Source: Acidobacteriota bacterium
GTDB lineage: Bacteria; Acidobacteriota; Vicinamibacteria; Vicinamibacterales; CAVVIG01
Assembly (NCBI GenBank): GCA_018268955.1
Contig: JAFDVO010000001.1
Coordinates: 1-64,000, forward strand
Length of the DNA: 64,000 nucleotides
Direction: 5' to 3'
Shown here: in pieces, positions 1-8,532 of the stretch
Layout: each line of letters begins with the position of its first letter
How positions within the stretch are numbered: the first letter of the stretch is position 1
Notes under the pieces: model-generated
Database searches by the model: none
What the model was told of the DNA's origin: nothing
Seen by the model: only the letters and a program-made list of their open reading frames with translations
Position numbers and translations under genes: made by a program

Positions 1-11
1 GAACAACCTAT

Positions 12-215
12 TTAGCAACTACACTTAGCTGCACCTCCCGCGCCTATGTGCTCGCCGGTCTTTCCATAGACGTCGATTGCTGTCGTTCCCACTCCATGAA
101 TCGAGAGCTTCGTATCTCCTGCGACAACGCCACCGACCAGTTCCGCCACTCCCAACTCCCTTGTTTCAAGGTCCGGACGAAGAGGGCGACAACGAGTGAC
201 GAGGCCGGTCTGAAA
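12..215 (-). pseudogene. Orphan C-terminal tip of a polymorphic (RHS-type) toxin
   Basis: Reading in the same frame just after the TGA of the immunity-like gene gives about 67 codons ending in TAA at 12-14. The last 45 residues contain GTTAIDVYGKTGEHIGAGG and end in KCSC, which has the look of the extreme C-terminus of an RHS or other polymorphic toxin. There is no good start codon or ribosome site and no RHS core attached. I infer a displaced toxin cassette left behind when the neighbouring toxin tip was exchanged, as is common in such loci. The exact upstream limit is unclear, and it could instead be the end of a short expressed ORF. Confidence 0.4.
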
Positions 216-794
216 TCAGGATGGGCCGGTTGCGTACTCGCGCATAAACTCTTCGCGCCACTGCGTGGATAACGCGGAGTCAGAGAATCCGTACGAGTGC
301 GACTCTTTGGCGGCCTCCTCAATGCGCACGGCGCGAAACCGCTTCAACGCCTGCGAATAGCGACTCGAAGCCTCTCGGTGCCGGAATGCGATGACTGCAA
401 TCTCGTTATTGGGCTCACAGTAGATGCACCACTCCCCCGTGTCTGAGGCGCAGGCCAAGCGCTCCATCGCATCGAGCCAGCCGAATCCTGGGGCCTGTCC
501 GGCCAGGAGCACCTGGTACTCGTTGTCAGTCGTGTGTTCACGTATGAAGAAGGCGCGGGGTTCGTCCGCATTCTCTGTATCGAGCTTCCATACACACGCA
601 CACTGACCAGCTTCGATTTCAAGGAACGCCTTCACGTCGTGCACAAACTGAGCGACCCTCATCCAATCTGAGTCGAAAAAGAAGAAGGTAGCCCAAGCGC
701 CGGAGAAGACGTTTCGCGGAAACCTTCGCTCGACACTGATCGCGTGATGGACGTTCGCCGCAGCTTGCCGGCAAGGCGCAGACAACTCAGCCAA
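216..794 (-). CDS. Candidate immunity protein for the upstream RHS toxin
   Basis: A 192-residue soluble protein with no signal peptide or membrane segment. It has an acidic, aromatic-rich middle (residues about 35-130) and no motif I can assign. It starts with TTG, but a strong GGAGG lies 4 bases upstream, and the start is only 15 bases after the TAA of the RHS gene. A small soluble gene immediately behind a toxin tip is the classic immunity position, so the role is inferred from context alone. If it is the cognate immunity protein it should act in the cytoplasm by binding the C-terminal domain of the RHS protein. Confidence 0.6.
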   Translation of the reverse strand: MAELSAPCRQAAANVHHAISVERRFPRNVFSGAWATFFFFDSDWMRVAQFVHDVKAFLEIEAGQCACVWKLDTENADEPRAFFIREHTTDNEYQVLLAGQAPGFGWLDAMERLACASDTGEWCIYCEPNNEIAVIAFRHREASSRYSQALKRFRAVRIEEAAKESHSYGFSDSALSTQWREEFMREYATGPS

Positions 795-809
795 GTGACC
801 TCCAGCTCG

Positions 810-2024
810 TTAGTTTAGGAAAGCACTCAGGCGAATCTTGCTGACGAGCTGACCCGCGACTCTGACCTCCGCAGCTGCAGTTCCGGTGCTGGACGCCGTA
901 TAGATGGTGTACGTCTTCTGGCCATTCCCCAGGATCGTGTACGCTCCGTTGGAGCTCACACCCTGACGGACGACGTTGTATCCGCTTTTCACCAAGTTGG
1001 CCTGGAGCTCGCGAGCCGATAAGTTCACAGCGAGATTCGCCGCCTGCGCGCCCTTGGCCGTGACATCGGCGATCTCGGTCATCGCACGCGCTTCGAGCCC
1101 CAATGTGCCCGTTGCCGCCAACCCGAGACCAAGCGCCGCGCCTGCGACACCACCCGTTGCAGTGATGGCGGCCCCGATTGCCACATCTCTCGACTGTTCG
1201 CCGAGCCATCGACTCGAGAGCGCTCCCGTCAGCCGTGCAAGATCAGCGAAAGTCGGATCGACGCTCGTCCGGCGATAGGTGCCGACGCCTTTACCGCCCG
1301 CATAGATGTAGCCGCCAAAGAGCTGAATGCCCGCACCAGGATCCCCCTGAAGGTACGCGAATCGCTGATCCGAAACGCTTTGGCAGCTGTAGCCTTCGAC
1401 GCAGATCTCGTAGGCCATCCCGGTCGGGTCCGCGTATTTCAGCGGGTTATTGCGCGCATAGGCATAGGCGTTCCAACTCTGAGGGTCCGTCACGTCGCCG
1501 TTCACATGGCCGGGCTCAACAGTCGTGAATCTCCCCGTTTGGCTGTTGAAGTATCGTGCGCCGAAATAGTCGAAGCCGGACTCGCGATCACGTTGCTGGC
1601 CCGCGAAGCTGCGACGGTCCGTCGGCGTGGAGCCGGTCTGTTCGATGCCGAAGGGCAGGTAGTCGAAGCGCGACACCTGACTCCCCTGGGCGTCGGTGAT
1701 CAGACGGACGGAGCCGACGGCATCGAGCGAGTAGTAGGTGATGACATCCGTCCCGGTGAACCCGGTCGGCGGGACGATCAGCGGCGGCTCGGCCGTGCCG
1801 GATGCCCAATACGGGCCGCCCGCGTCGGACAGCACCAGGTTACCGTCGACCTGCACTTCCAACGTTCCACCAGGATGATCGGGCGTGTCGGACGCCCACA
1901 TAGGCACGCCGGTGAGGTCGTGCTGTACCAGGTTTCCGTCGGCCTGCATTTCCAAGTAGCCATCTACCAGGAAGGTGTTCGTGGCCCACACGGGTTGGTG
2001 GTCCGTCTCCCTGTAGAGCACCAC
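810..2024 (-). CDS. Short lectin/RHS-core polymorphic toxin, probably 5'-truncated
   Basis: The 404 residues counted from a GTG hold three parts. Residues 1-80 carry B-lectin-type repeats (MQADGNLVQHD, VQVDGNLVLSD). Residues 95-205 are a typical RHS-associated core with DYLPFGIEQTG, FDYFGARYFNSQTGRF and NNPLKYADPTG. After the core comes a roughly 200-residue variable tip with a Gly/Ala-rich hydrophobic stretch and a polar end. The frame stays open upstream to a TGA at 2094-2096 and adds another lectin motif (QLADGNVVLY), so the GTG start is only a lower bound and the lectin domain really begins earlier. Normal RHS proteins have over 1000 residues of YD repeats before the core; these are missing. 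It is either a remnant or a compact lectin-delivered toxin. The tip matches no toxin family I can name. Confidence 0.7.
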   Translation of the reverse strand: MVLYRETDHQPVWATNTFLVDGYLEMQADGNLVQHDLTGVPMWASDTPDHPGGTLEVQVDGNLVLSDAGGPYWASGTAEPPLIVPPTGFTGTDVITYYSLDAVGSVRLITDAQGSQVSRFDYLPFGIEQTGSTPTDRRSFAGQQRDRESGFDYFGARYFNSQTGRFTTVEPGHVNGDVTDPQSWNAYAYARNNPLKYADPTGMAYEICVEGYSCQSVSDQRFAYLQGDPGAGIQLFGGYIYAGGKGVGTYRRTSVDPTFADLARLTGALSSRWLGEQSRDVAIGAAITATGGVAGAALGLGLAATGTLGLEARAMTEIADVTAKGAQAANLAVNLSARELQANLVKSGYNVVRQGVSSNGAYTILGNGQKTYTIYTASSTGTAAAEVRVAGQLVSKIRLSAFLN

Positions 2025-2161
2025 GTTCCCATCCGCGAGCTGGTAGATCAGCTTGTAATCACCAGTAAGTCGCGATCCGCGTAGAGCCGCACCTCATAAC
2101 GCCGCCGCTACCGTCGTTGCGAGGCGTGCTTTTCAGAACGTCGCGCGCCGCCGCGGAGCGC

Positions 2162-2338
2162 GCGGATGCCACCGAGAAACCCTTTTGAAGGCAGTGTGGC
2201 TCCGTGTTCTCAGTGAGCTTGGTGGTGGAGCTTTGAAACAGGCGCTACGTGGATTGCCCAACCTGCCGTGTCCGCCGTGCAGTCCTACCTGCCCTACCAG
2301 CCCCACCTGCCCTGCCAGCCCCGCCCGCCCTCCTAGAG
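2162..2338. repeat. Intergenic repeat block: GAG/CTC heptads, shared motif and 9-bp array
   Basis: This gap between the RHS gene and nupC contains three things. At 2169-2219 there are heptad-like units around CACCGAG and CTCCGTG, partly inverted (CACCGAGAA against TTCTCAGTG). At 2222-2243 lies GTGGTGGAG followed by CTTTGAAACAGGC, a motif that recurs at 26687-26710. At 2287-2335 is a 9-bp tandem array (CCTACCTGC, CCTACCAGC, CCCACCTGC, CCTGCCAGC, CCCGCCCGC). No gene is visible here. Confidence 0.7.
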
Positions 2339-3589
2339 CAAGAACCCCGCAATCGTCGCGGTCATGAAGTTCGCGAGCGTCCCCGCGAACATCGCGCGCA
2401 GCCCAAGCCTCGCCAGGTCGTGGCGACGGTTGGGGGCGAGCCCGCCGATGCCGCCGATCTGCATGCCGATCGAGCTGAAATTCGCGAAGCCGCAGAGCGC
2501 GAAGGTCGCGATGGTGAACGACTTCGGATCGAGCGAGTCCTTGAGCGGGCCCAGCTTCGAGTAGGCGACGAACTCGTTGAGCGCCATACGGGTGCCGAGC
2601 AGGTTGCCGATCGTCGGCGCATCGTGCCACGGCACACCCATCGCCCACGCGATCGGCGCGAACACCCAGCCGAAGATCCGCTCGAGGCTCAGGAACCCGC
2701 CACCCGGCGACGGGATGTAGCCGAGCAGCGCATTCACCAGCGCGATCAGCGCCAGGAAGGAGATGAGCATCGCGCCGACGTTGAGCGCAAGGTGGAGCCC
2801 TTCGTGCGTGCCGCGGCCAGCGGCGTCGATGACGTTGACGTCGGTCTTCTCCACCTTCAGCGTGACCGACCCCATGGTCTTCGGCGTCTCGGTTTCCGGC
2901 ACGAGGAGCTTGGCCATCATGATCGTGCCGGGCGCCGTCATGATCACGGCCGTCAGCAAGTGACGCGCTTCGATCCCGAACGCGATGTAAGCCGCCATGA
3001 TGCCGCCCGAGATGTGCGCCATGCCCGAGGTCATCACGGTCATCAGCTCGGACTGCGTCATCTCCGGCAGGTACGGTCGGATCGTGAGCGGCGCTTCGGT
3101 CTGGCCCATGAAGATGCTGGCCGCGACGTTCAGCGACTCGGCACCGCTCGCCTTCATCACGCGGTGCATCACGACCGCGAACACGCGGACGATCAGCTGC
3201 ATGATCCCGAAGTAGTAGAGGATCGCGAACAGCGCGGCGATGAAGATGATGGTCGGCAGCACCTGGAACGCGAAGATCACCGCGTAGTTGGCCCCCTCGG
3301 GGCCGATGGCACCGCTCATCGCACGGCCCCACACCGCCGGGTCACCCAGCGGGCCGAAGACGAAGGCGGCACCCACCTGCGAGAACCCCAGCAGCTTCGT
3401 GATGTACCCGCCAACGACCGTGAACACGCTCTGTCCGATCGTCGTCTTCAGGACGATGAAGGCGAAGACGAGCTGGAGGCCCAAACCCCACCCGACGGTG
3501 GTCCAGTTGATGGCGCGTCGATTCGAGGAGAACCCGTATCCGATACCGAGAATGACGGCCGCCCCGATGAGCGGCTGGATGTAGTGCAT
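2333..3589 (-). CDS. nupC: NupC-type concentrative nucleoside transporter
   Basis: A 418-residue inner-membrane protein of the CNT family, which imports nucleosides with Na+ or H+. Length matches the family. Diagnostic substrate-site motifs are present: GQTEAPLTIRPYL near residue 150, ALNEFVAY near 335, and CGFANFSSIGM near 370. I start it at the ATG at 3589; a longer frame runs upstream but is only antisense-like read-through of deoA. The start overlaps the deoA stop by one base (TGATG), so uptake and phosphorolysis of nucleosides are translationally coupled. The protein ends in ATIAGFLL within the final membrane segment. Confidence 0.93.
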   Translation of the reverse strand: MHYIQPLIGAAVILGIGYGFSSNRRAINWTTVGWGLGLQLVFAFIVLKTTIGQSVFTVVGGYITKLLGFSQVGAAFVFGPLGDPAVWGRAMSGAIGPEGANYAVIFAFQVLPTIIFIAALFAILYYFGIMQLIVRVFAVVMHRVMKASGAESLNVAASIFMGQTEAPLTIRPYLPEMTQSELMTVMTSGMAHISGGIMAAYIAFGIEARHLLTAVIMTAPGTIMMAKLLVPETETPKTMGSVTLKVEKTDVNVIDAAGRGTHEGLHLALNVGAMLISFLALIALVNALLGYIPSPGGGFLSLERIFGWVFAPIAWAMGVPWHDAPTIGNLLGTRMALNEFVAYSKLGPLKDSLDPKSFTIATFALCGFANFSSIGMQIGGIGGLAPNRRHDLARLGLRAMFAGTLANFMTATIAGFLL

Positions 3590-4893
3590 CAGCGGACCTC
3601 GCCAACGATGATGGGCCGAAGCGTCGGGGCCTCGTCGGCGATGGTGATCGATCGCCTCGCGAGTGCGAGCGCGGCATCGAGCTTCGCCGTCTCGCGGTAG
3701 TGGAGTTCGAGAACGGGATCGCCAACGTCGACGCGCGTGCCCGGCTTGGCGGTGATGACGATGCCGACGGCAGGGTCGACGGCGTCGTCGACACGATCCC
3801 GCCCGGCGCCGAGGACCACGGACGCGCGACCGACCAGTTCGGCGTCGAGCCGCGACACATACCCGGCACGCTCGGCCTTCAGCGCGAATCGAGAGGGTGC
3901 GGCTGGGAGCCGGCTGTAGTCGTCGACGACGCGGGGATCGCCGCCCTGCCCCTCGATGATCTGGCGGAACCGATCGAGCGCGGCGCCGGAGGCGATCGCG
4001 TGGCGGACCTTCTTCTCGGCGTCCGTGCGGTCCGAGGCAACCTTGCCAAGCACGAGCATGCGGAGCGCCAGCTCGATCGAGCAGTCGACAAGGTCGGCCG
4101 AGCCCCGCCCCTTCATCACCTCCAGGCACTCGATCACCTCGAGCGCATTGCCGACCGCCGTGCCGAGCGGCATGTCCATGTCGGTGATGACCGCCTCGGT
4201 TCTGACCCCGGACGCGTTCCCGATGGAGACGAGCGACTCGGCGAGGCGCCTCGAATCGGCCTCCGTCTTCATGAACGCGCCGCTGCCGGTCTTCACGTCG
4301 AGCACGAGCGCGTCAATCCCTTCGGCGATCTTCTTGCTCATGATCGACGCGCTGATGAGCGGGATGCTCTCGACCGTGCCGGTCACGTCGCGCAGCGCGT
4401 AGAGCTTCTTGTCGGCAGGCGCGATCTGCGCGGTCTGGCCCAGCATCGCGCAGCCGCAGCGCTGCAGCGCCGCACGCATCTCGTCGAGGGACAGCGCCGT
4501 GCGGAACCCGGGAATCGACTCCAGCTTGTCGAGCGTGCCGCCCGTGTGGCCGAGGCCTCGACCGGACATCATGGGCACCGGCACACCGCACGCCGCGGCA
4601 ATCGGCGCGAGGATGAGCGACGTCTTGTCGCCGACGCCACCGGTGCTGTGCTTGTCCACCTTCACCCCGGGCAAATCGCCGAGGTCGACGCGAATGCCGG
4701 AGTGCACCATCGCATCGGTCAGCCACGCCGTTTCCTGCGGCGTCATGCCGCGTAACACGATGGCCATCAGCAATGCCGAGGCCTGATAGTCGGGCAGCGC
4801 ACCTGAGGTCACGCCACTGACGAACGCGACGATTTCGTCGCGCTCGAGCGCCTGCCCGTCGCGCTTGCGGATGATCGTGTCTACAGTGCGCAT
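3589..4893 (-). CDS. deoA: Thymidine/pyrimidine-nucleoside phosphorylase
   Basis: A 434-residue cytoplasmic enzyme that cleaves thymidine (or other pyrimidine nucleosides) with phosphate to base and deoxyribose-1-phosphate. The phosphate-binding KHSTGGVGDKTSL (about residues 83-95) and the family signature SGRGLGHTGGTLDKLE (about 112-127) are intact, and the three-domain length is normal. I choose the ATG at 4893 (MRTVDTIIRKRDG), which aligns with family N-termini; the in-frame ATG at 4995 lies inside the divergent HEAT gene. A TATACT hexamer lies 8 bases upstream of this start, suggesting a very short or absent leader. It is cotranscribed with nupC. Confidence 0.93.
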   Translation of the reverse strand: MRTVDTIIRKRDGQALERDEIVAFVSGVTSGALPDYQASALLMAIVLRGMTPQETAWLTDAMVHSGIRVDLGDLPGVKVDKHSTGGVGDKTSLILAPIAAACGVPVPMMSGRGLGHTGGTLDKLESIPGFRTALSLDEMRAALQRCGCAMLGQTAQIAPADKKLYALRDVTGTVESIPLISASIMSKKIAEGIDALVLDVKTGSGAFMKTEADSRRLAESLVSIGNASGVRTEAVITDMDMPLGTAVGNALEVIECLEVMKGRGSADLVDCSIELALRMLVLGKVASDRTDAEKKVRHAIASGAALDRFRQIIEGQGGDPRVVDDYSRLPAAPSRFALKAERAGYVSRLDAELVGRASVVLGAGRDRVDDAVDPAVGIVITAKPGTRVDVGDPVLELHYRETAKLDAALALARRSITIADEAPTLRPIIVGEVR

Positions 4894-4933
4894 CCGGCCG
4901 GAGTATATCGGAACTGCGCGATAATCTTTCGCA
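4894..4933. promoter_or_regulatory. Compact divergent promoter region, both sides near-leaderless
   Basis: Only 40 bases separate the starts of deoA (minus) and the HEAT gene (plus). A TATACT on the minus strand (4902-4907) and a GATAAT on the plus strand (4920-4925) each end 8 bases from their start codon. Neither has a convincing -35 or a clear ribosome-binding site. I infer divergent, near-leaderless transcripts. Confidence 0.35.
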
Positions 4934-7171
4934 ATGGCGGACGTGCTCGCGCCCAGTGAAGCCGCACGGCTCACCGACTTCTCGAGGGCGTTCAAGGCCG
5001 CGGCACGCGCCGTGATCCTCTACCCCGCCGATCACCCGGCCATCACCACCACGCTCGGCCGCCTCGTCCAGCTGACGAACCCTCCGCGGCTCACCGCGCC
5101 GCTGACACTGCAGGTGTCGCCGCAGACGCTCTCGATCGCCGGCGCCAGCGTGGGGCGCCCCGATGGCGCGATCGCCGAGCTTGCGGCGATGCTGCACGCG
5201 CACGTGATCGGCGAGCTGACGATCCAGCCTGGCGGCGATGTGGCCGCGTGGCGGAGTTTCCTGCTGCTCGTCGGCCGCGCGCCGGAGGAAGTGCGCGCGG
5301 ACGGTGGCGTCAGCAGGCTGTGGAACGCGGGGGGTGGCCGTCACGTCCGCGTCAGGCAGGTCGATTACGGCGAAGTCCTCCGCGAGCACACGGGAGGCAC
5401 CGCCGCCACGTGGGAGCAGGTCCTCGCGAACTGTCTCACGGGGACCATCTTCGACATCACCGACGATCTACTGCGCGCGCTCGTGGACAGCTCAGCGAAC
5501 GGGGAGATGCTGCGGGATCTGTTCCGGCAACTCGACGAGTCGGCGGCTGCAGCCGACGGCACGCTCGGCGCACGGGCCTCGGCTCTCCTGCGCCTGCTGC
5601 AGGGCCTTGCAGATGCGGCGCACCTGCGCGCGCCTGAGCACGAGGACCGGATCCTGCGCGACCTTGCCGTCGCACTCGGCCACACGCCCCCGGATCTCCT
5701 GCTGGCGGTCCTCGCTGCCGCGCGCGAACGGCACGACGATGTCGCGTCGGCGATCACGCCGATCGTGGAGCGGATGCCGGACGGTACGGTTGCCAGCTTC
5801 GTCGCACAACACGCGGTCACGCCCGGTGCACCGCTCGACCGCGTCGCACAGGCATTCCAGTCGCTCGTCATCGACCCATCGCGGCGAGAGCGGCTCATCG
5901 GCATGGCCTACGACACCGCCATCGTCTCGGGCGCCGAGGGCGAGGCGTTCGAACAGCACTGGCAGGACGTGGTCAAGGCGCTGCTGCGTGACTACTCCGA
6001 CCAGCCGTTCGTGCCCGACGACTACGCGCGCGAGCTGACTGGCGTGACGAAGGAGGCGACCGACATCGAGCAGACCAGTGACGACCCTCCCGAACGGATG
6101 CGCGCGTGGCTCGCGACGGTCGCCACAGGCGAGCTTCGCCGCCTCGATCTCGCGCTGATCCTCGACCTGCTCCGCCTCGAAGCAGACCCGGCCCGCCGCG
6201 AGGCGCTGATGGCGCCCGTGACGGCGGTTGTGGACGATTTGCTGCTTGTCGGCGACTTCGACGCCGCAGAGACGATCGTGGCCCTGCTACAGAGCGATGC
6301 GGTGCATGCCACGGCTCCTGAGCGCCAGCGGGTGGCGCGCGCCACCCTGGACGCGTTGGCCACTTCCGCCACCACGCGTCACATCGCGTCGCACCTGGGC
6401 TCGCTGGACGAGGAGCAGCGTGGCCGTGTCCGGACGATCTGTGTATCGATTGGCGAGCGGCTCGTACCGCTGCTCGCCGAAGCGCTCTCGGTGGAGGAAC
6501 GACCGCGCACGCGCGAACGTCTTGCAGAGCTCCTCGTCGCATCGGGGGCGACCGGTCGCAGCGAGATCGAACGGCTGAAAGGCTCGCCGAATGCTGCGGT
6601 GCGCCGCACTGCCATCCAGCTGCTGCGTGCGCTCGGCGGCAGCGACGTGCTGCCCGACCTGGCCGAACTGCTCGGGGACAGCGAGGTCGGGGTGCAGCGC
6701 GATGCGGTCCGCGCGATCCTGCATCTCGGAAGCGACGAAGGATATCGGGTGCTCGAGCAGGCGCTCGAAGGCGGTACGCCGCAGTCACGCGAGGCAATCA
6801 TGCAGGCGCTGGCCTCACAACGGGACGAACGCGCAGCGCCGCTGCTCGTCTACATCCTCGAGCACGTCGACCACACCGGCCCGCTCGGGTGGGTCTACCA
6901 GCGCGCGCTGGACCTGCTCGGACAGGTGCGCGACCCGCAGGCAGTACCTGCGCTCGAGGCGGCCCTGCACCGCGGCGAGTGGTGGGCGCCGCGCCGGACG
7001 ACGGCGCTCCGAACCGCGGCCGCGTCAGCCCTTGGACGGATCGGCACGATCGAGGCGCTGCAGGTACTGACACGCGCGGCGCAGACCGGCTCGCGTGGCG
7101 TGCGCAGCGCGGCCCAGGCGCAGCTCGACGCAATCGCCGATGGCGTATCGCCCGGAGGGCGGCAGGCATGA
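4934..7171 (+). CDS. HEAT-repeat protein with N-terminal module shared with the HD-GYP neighbour
   Basis: A 745-residue soluble protein with no signal peptide. Residues about 15-145 form a domain whose landmarks (LYPADHP, then a beta-rich part, then VIGELTIQPGGDVAAWRSFLLLV) are repeated in the next gene. The middle is alpha-helical and Ala/Leu/Arg-rich. Residues about 545-735 contain HEAT-like repeats (AVRRTAIQLLRALGG, GVQRDAVRAILHLGS, VPALEAALHRGEWW, ALRTAAASALGRIGT). It overlaps the HD-GYP gene by an ATGA, so the two are probably made together. It is likely a scaffold or regulator in the same signalling unit; the precise role is unknown. Confidence 0.85.
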   Translation: MADVLAPSEAARLTDFSRAFKAAARAVILYPADHPAITTTLGRLVQLTNPPRLTAPLTLQVSPQTLSIAGASVGRPDGAIAELAAMLHAHVIGELTIQPGGDVAAWRSFLLLVGRAPEEVRADGGVSRLWNAGGGRHVRVRQVDYGEVLREHTGGTAATWEQVLANCLTGTIFDITDDLLRALVDSSANGEMLRDLFRQLDESAAAADGTLGARASALLRLLQGLADAAHLRAPEHEDRILRDLAVALGHTPPDLLLAVLAAARERHDDVASAITPIVERMPDGTVASFVAQHAVTPGAPLDRVAQAFQSLVIDPSRRERLIGMAYDTAIVSGAEGEAFEQHWQDVVKALLRDYSDQPFVPDDYARELTGVTKEATDIEQTSDDPPERMRAWLATVATGELRRLDLALILDLLRLEADPARREALMAPVTAVVDDLLLVGDFDAAETIVALLQSDAVHATAPERQRVARATLDALATSATTRHIASHLGSLDEEQRGRVRTICVSIGERLVPLLAEALSVEERPRTRERLAELLVASGATGRSEIERLKGSPNAAVRRTAIQLLRALGGSDVLPDLAELLGDSEVGVQRDAVRAILHLGSDEGYRVLEQALEGGTPQSREAIMQALASQRDERAAPLLVYILEHVDHTGPLGWVYQRALDLLGQVRDPQAVPALEAALHRGEWWAPRRTTALRTAAASALGRIGTIEALQVLTRAAQTGSRGVRSAAQAQLDAIADGVSPGGRQA

Positions 7172-8526
7172 CCACACGCCTGTCAGGCACGGCTGCCGAG
7201 GAACTGCTGCGACGGCTCAGCGCGTCGGTCCGAGCGGCGCAGCTCTACTCGGAGGGGCACCCGCTGGTTGCACGGAACCTGGATGCGCTGATGCGCGCGC
7301 TCGACGCGGTCCACGACGCGCTGCCCTCGATCGTGATCGGGTTCGTCAACGCCGAGGTGATCGTCGGCGAGGCGCCGCTCAGCGGCGTCAGCGGTCTCGA
7401 GCCGTTCATCCGCCGCCTTGGCGAGATCGGGATCGAGCGCATCACGCTGGACCGCGGTGTCGATGCCCAGGAGCTTGGCGCGCTCGTCCGGTTCATCGCC
7501 GAGGCTCCGGCAGACGCACGAAGCGCGGAGCAGTTCCCGGCCTTGCCGCACGCGCGCGTCGGGCGCGTCGCCGTGGCGGAGCGCGTGGATGGCACGGCTG
7601 CCGACATGACCACCTTCCGCGCCCTGTATTCGGACGCGGTCCGCTCCGCCGAGCAGGTGTGGGAGAGCACCGAACAGGTCGGCACGCCCGACCCGGACCT
7701 CACGCGCTCGGTCGTGGACGGGCTCGCGCAGGCCGTGGCGCGTAACCGGTCGGCGCTGATGGCGCTGACGGCGCTGCGTGAGTACGACAACTACACGTTC
7801 ACGCACATGGTGAACGTGTCGATCCTCACCATGGCGCAGGCGCGTGCCCTGGGCGTCGAGGGCCCGCTCCTGCGGGAGTTCGGCCTCGCCGCGTTGCTGC
7901 ACGACATCGGCAAGGTCCGCACCCCACGAGAGATCCTGCAGAAGGCCGACGTGCTGACCCCTGCCGAGTTCGAAGTGATGAAGCGCCACGTCATCGACGG
8001 CGCCGAGATCCTGCGCGCCACGCCGGACATCCCGTCGCTCGCCCCGATCGTGGCCTTCGAACATCACCTCCGCCTCGACGGGAGCGGCTATCCCGACGTT
8101 GTTCGTCCCACGCTGAACCTGGCGACGATGCTGTGCAGCATTGCTGACGTGTATGACGCGATGCGGTCACACCGTGCGTATCAGGCATCGTTCCCGACTG
8201 ACCGGATCCTTGCGGTGATGCAGCGCAACGACGGTCGGCAGTTCGACCAGCACCTCGTGCGGAGGTTCGCGCAGTTGGTCGGCGTCTACCCGGTCGGCAA
8301 CCTCGTGCGCCTCACGACCGACGAAGTCGCGGTCGTCGTCCACACGCACGCACCCGATCCTTTCCGTCCGCACGTGCGGGTGCTCGTGGATCGTCACGGC
8401 ACGCGACTGTCGACACCGAAGGACGTGCACCTCTGGGAACTCGCCGGCCAGGGCGACCTGGCGCCCGCGATCGCACGTCCGCTCGACGCCGACGAGATAG
8501 GCATCGATCCGCTCGCGCTGTTATAA
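7168..8526 (+). CDS. HD-GYP domain protein, probable cyclic-di-GMP phosphodiesterase
   Basis: A 452-residue protein starting at the ATG inside the ATGA overlap with the HEAT gene, with GGAGGG 9 bases upstream. Residues 1-130 are the shared N-terminal module (LYSEGHP, FIRRLGEIGIERITLDRG). Residues about 200-390 are an HD-GYP domain: FTHMVNVS, the metal-binding HD in LLHDIGK (about 244), HVIDGAEIL, EHHLRLDGSGYP with intact GYP near 306, and IADVYDAM. HD-GYP enzymes hydrolyse cyclic-di-GMP to GMP, so it is probably active. No membrane segment is seen. Input is presumably through the N-terminal module or the HEAT partner. Confidence 0.9.
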   Translation: MTTRLSGTAAEELLRRLSASVRAAQLYSEGHPLVARNLDALMRALDAVHDALPSIVIGFVNAEVIVGEAPLSGVSGLEPFIRRLGEIGIERITLDRGVDAQELGALVRFIAEAPADARSAEQFPALPHARVGRVAVAERVDGTAADMTTFRALYSDAVRSAEQVWESTEQVGTPDPDLTRSVVDGLAQAVARNRSALMALTALREYDNYTFTHMVNVSILTMAQARALGVEGPLLREFGLAALLHDIGKVRTPREILQKADVLTPAEFEVMKRHVIDGAEILRATPDIPSLAPIVAFEHHLRLDGSGYPDVVRPTLNLATMLCSIADVYDAMRSHRAYQASFPTDRILAVMQRNDGRQFDQHLVRRFAQLVGVYPVGNLVRLTTDEVAVVVHTHAPDPFRPHVRVLVDRHGTRLSTPKDVHLWELAGQGDLAPAIARPLDADEIGIDPLALL

Positions 8527-8532
8527 AGGGGC

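Noticed and set aside
2249-3700. Long plus-strand ORF (483 codons) over nupC
   Set aside because: It is Arg/Glu/Asp/His-rich in the manner of GC-rich antisense frames; the minus strand encodes a clear NupC.
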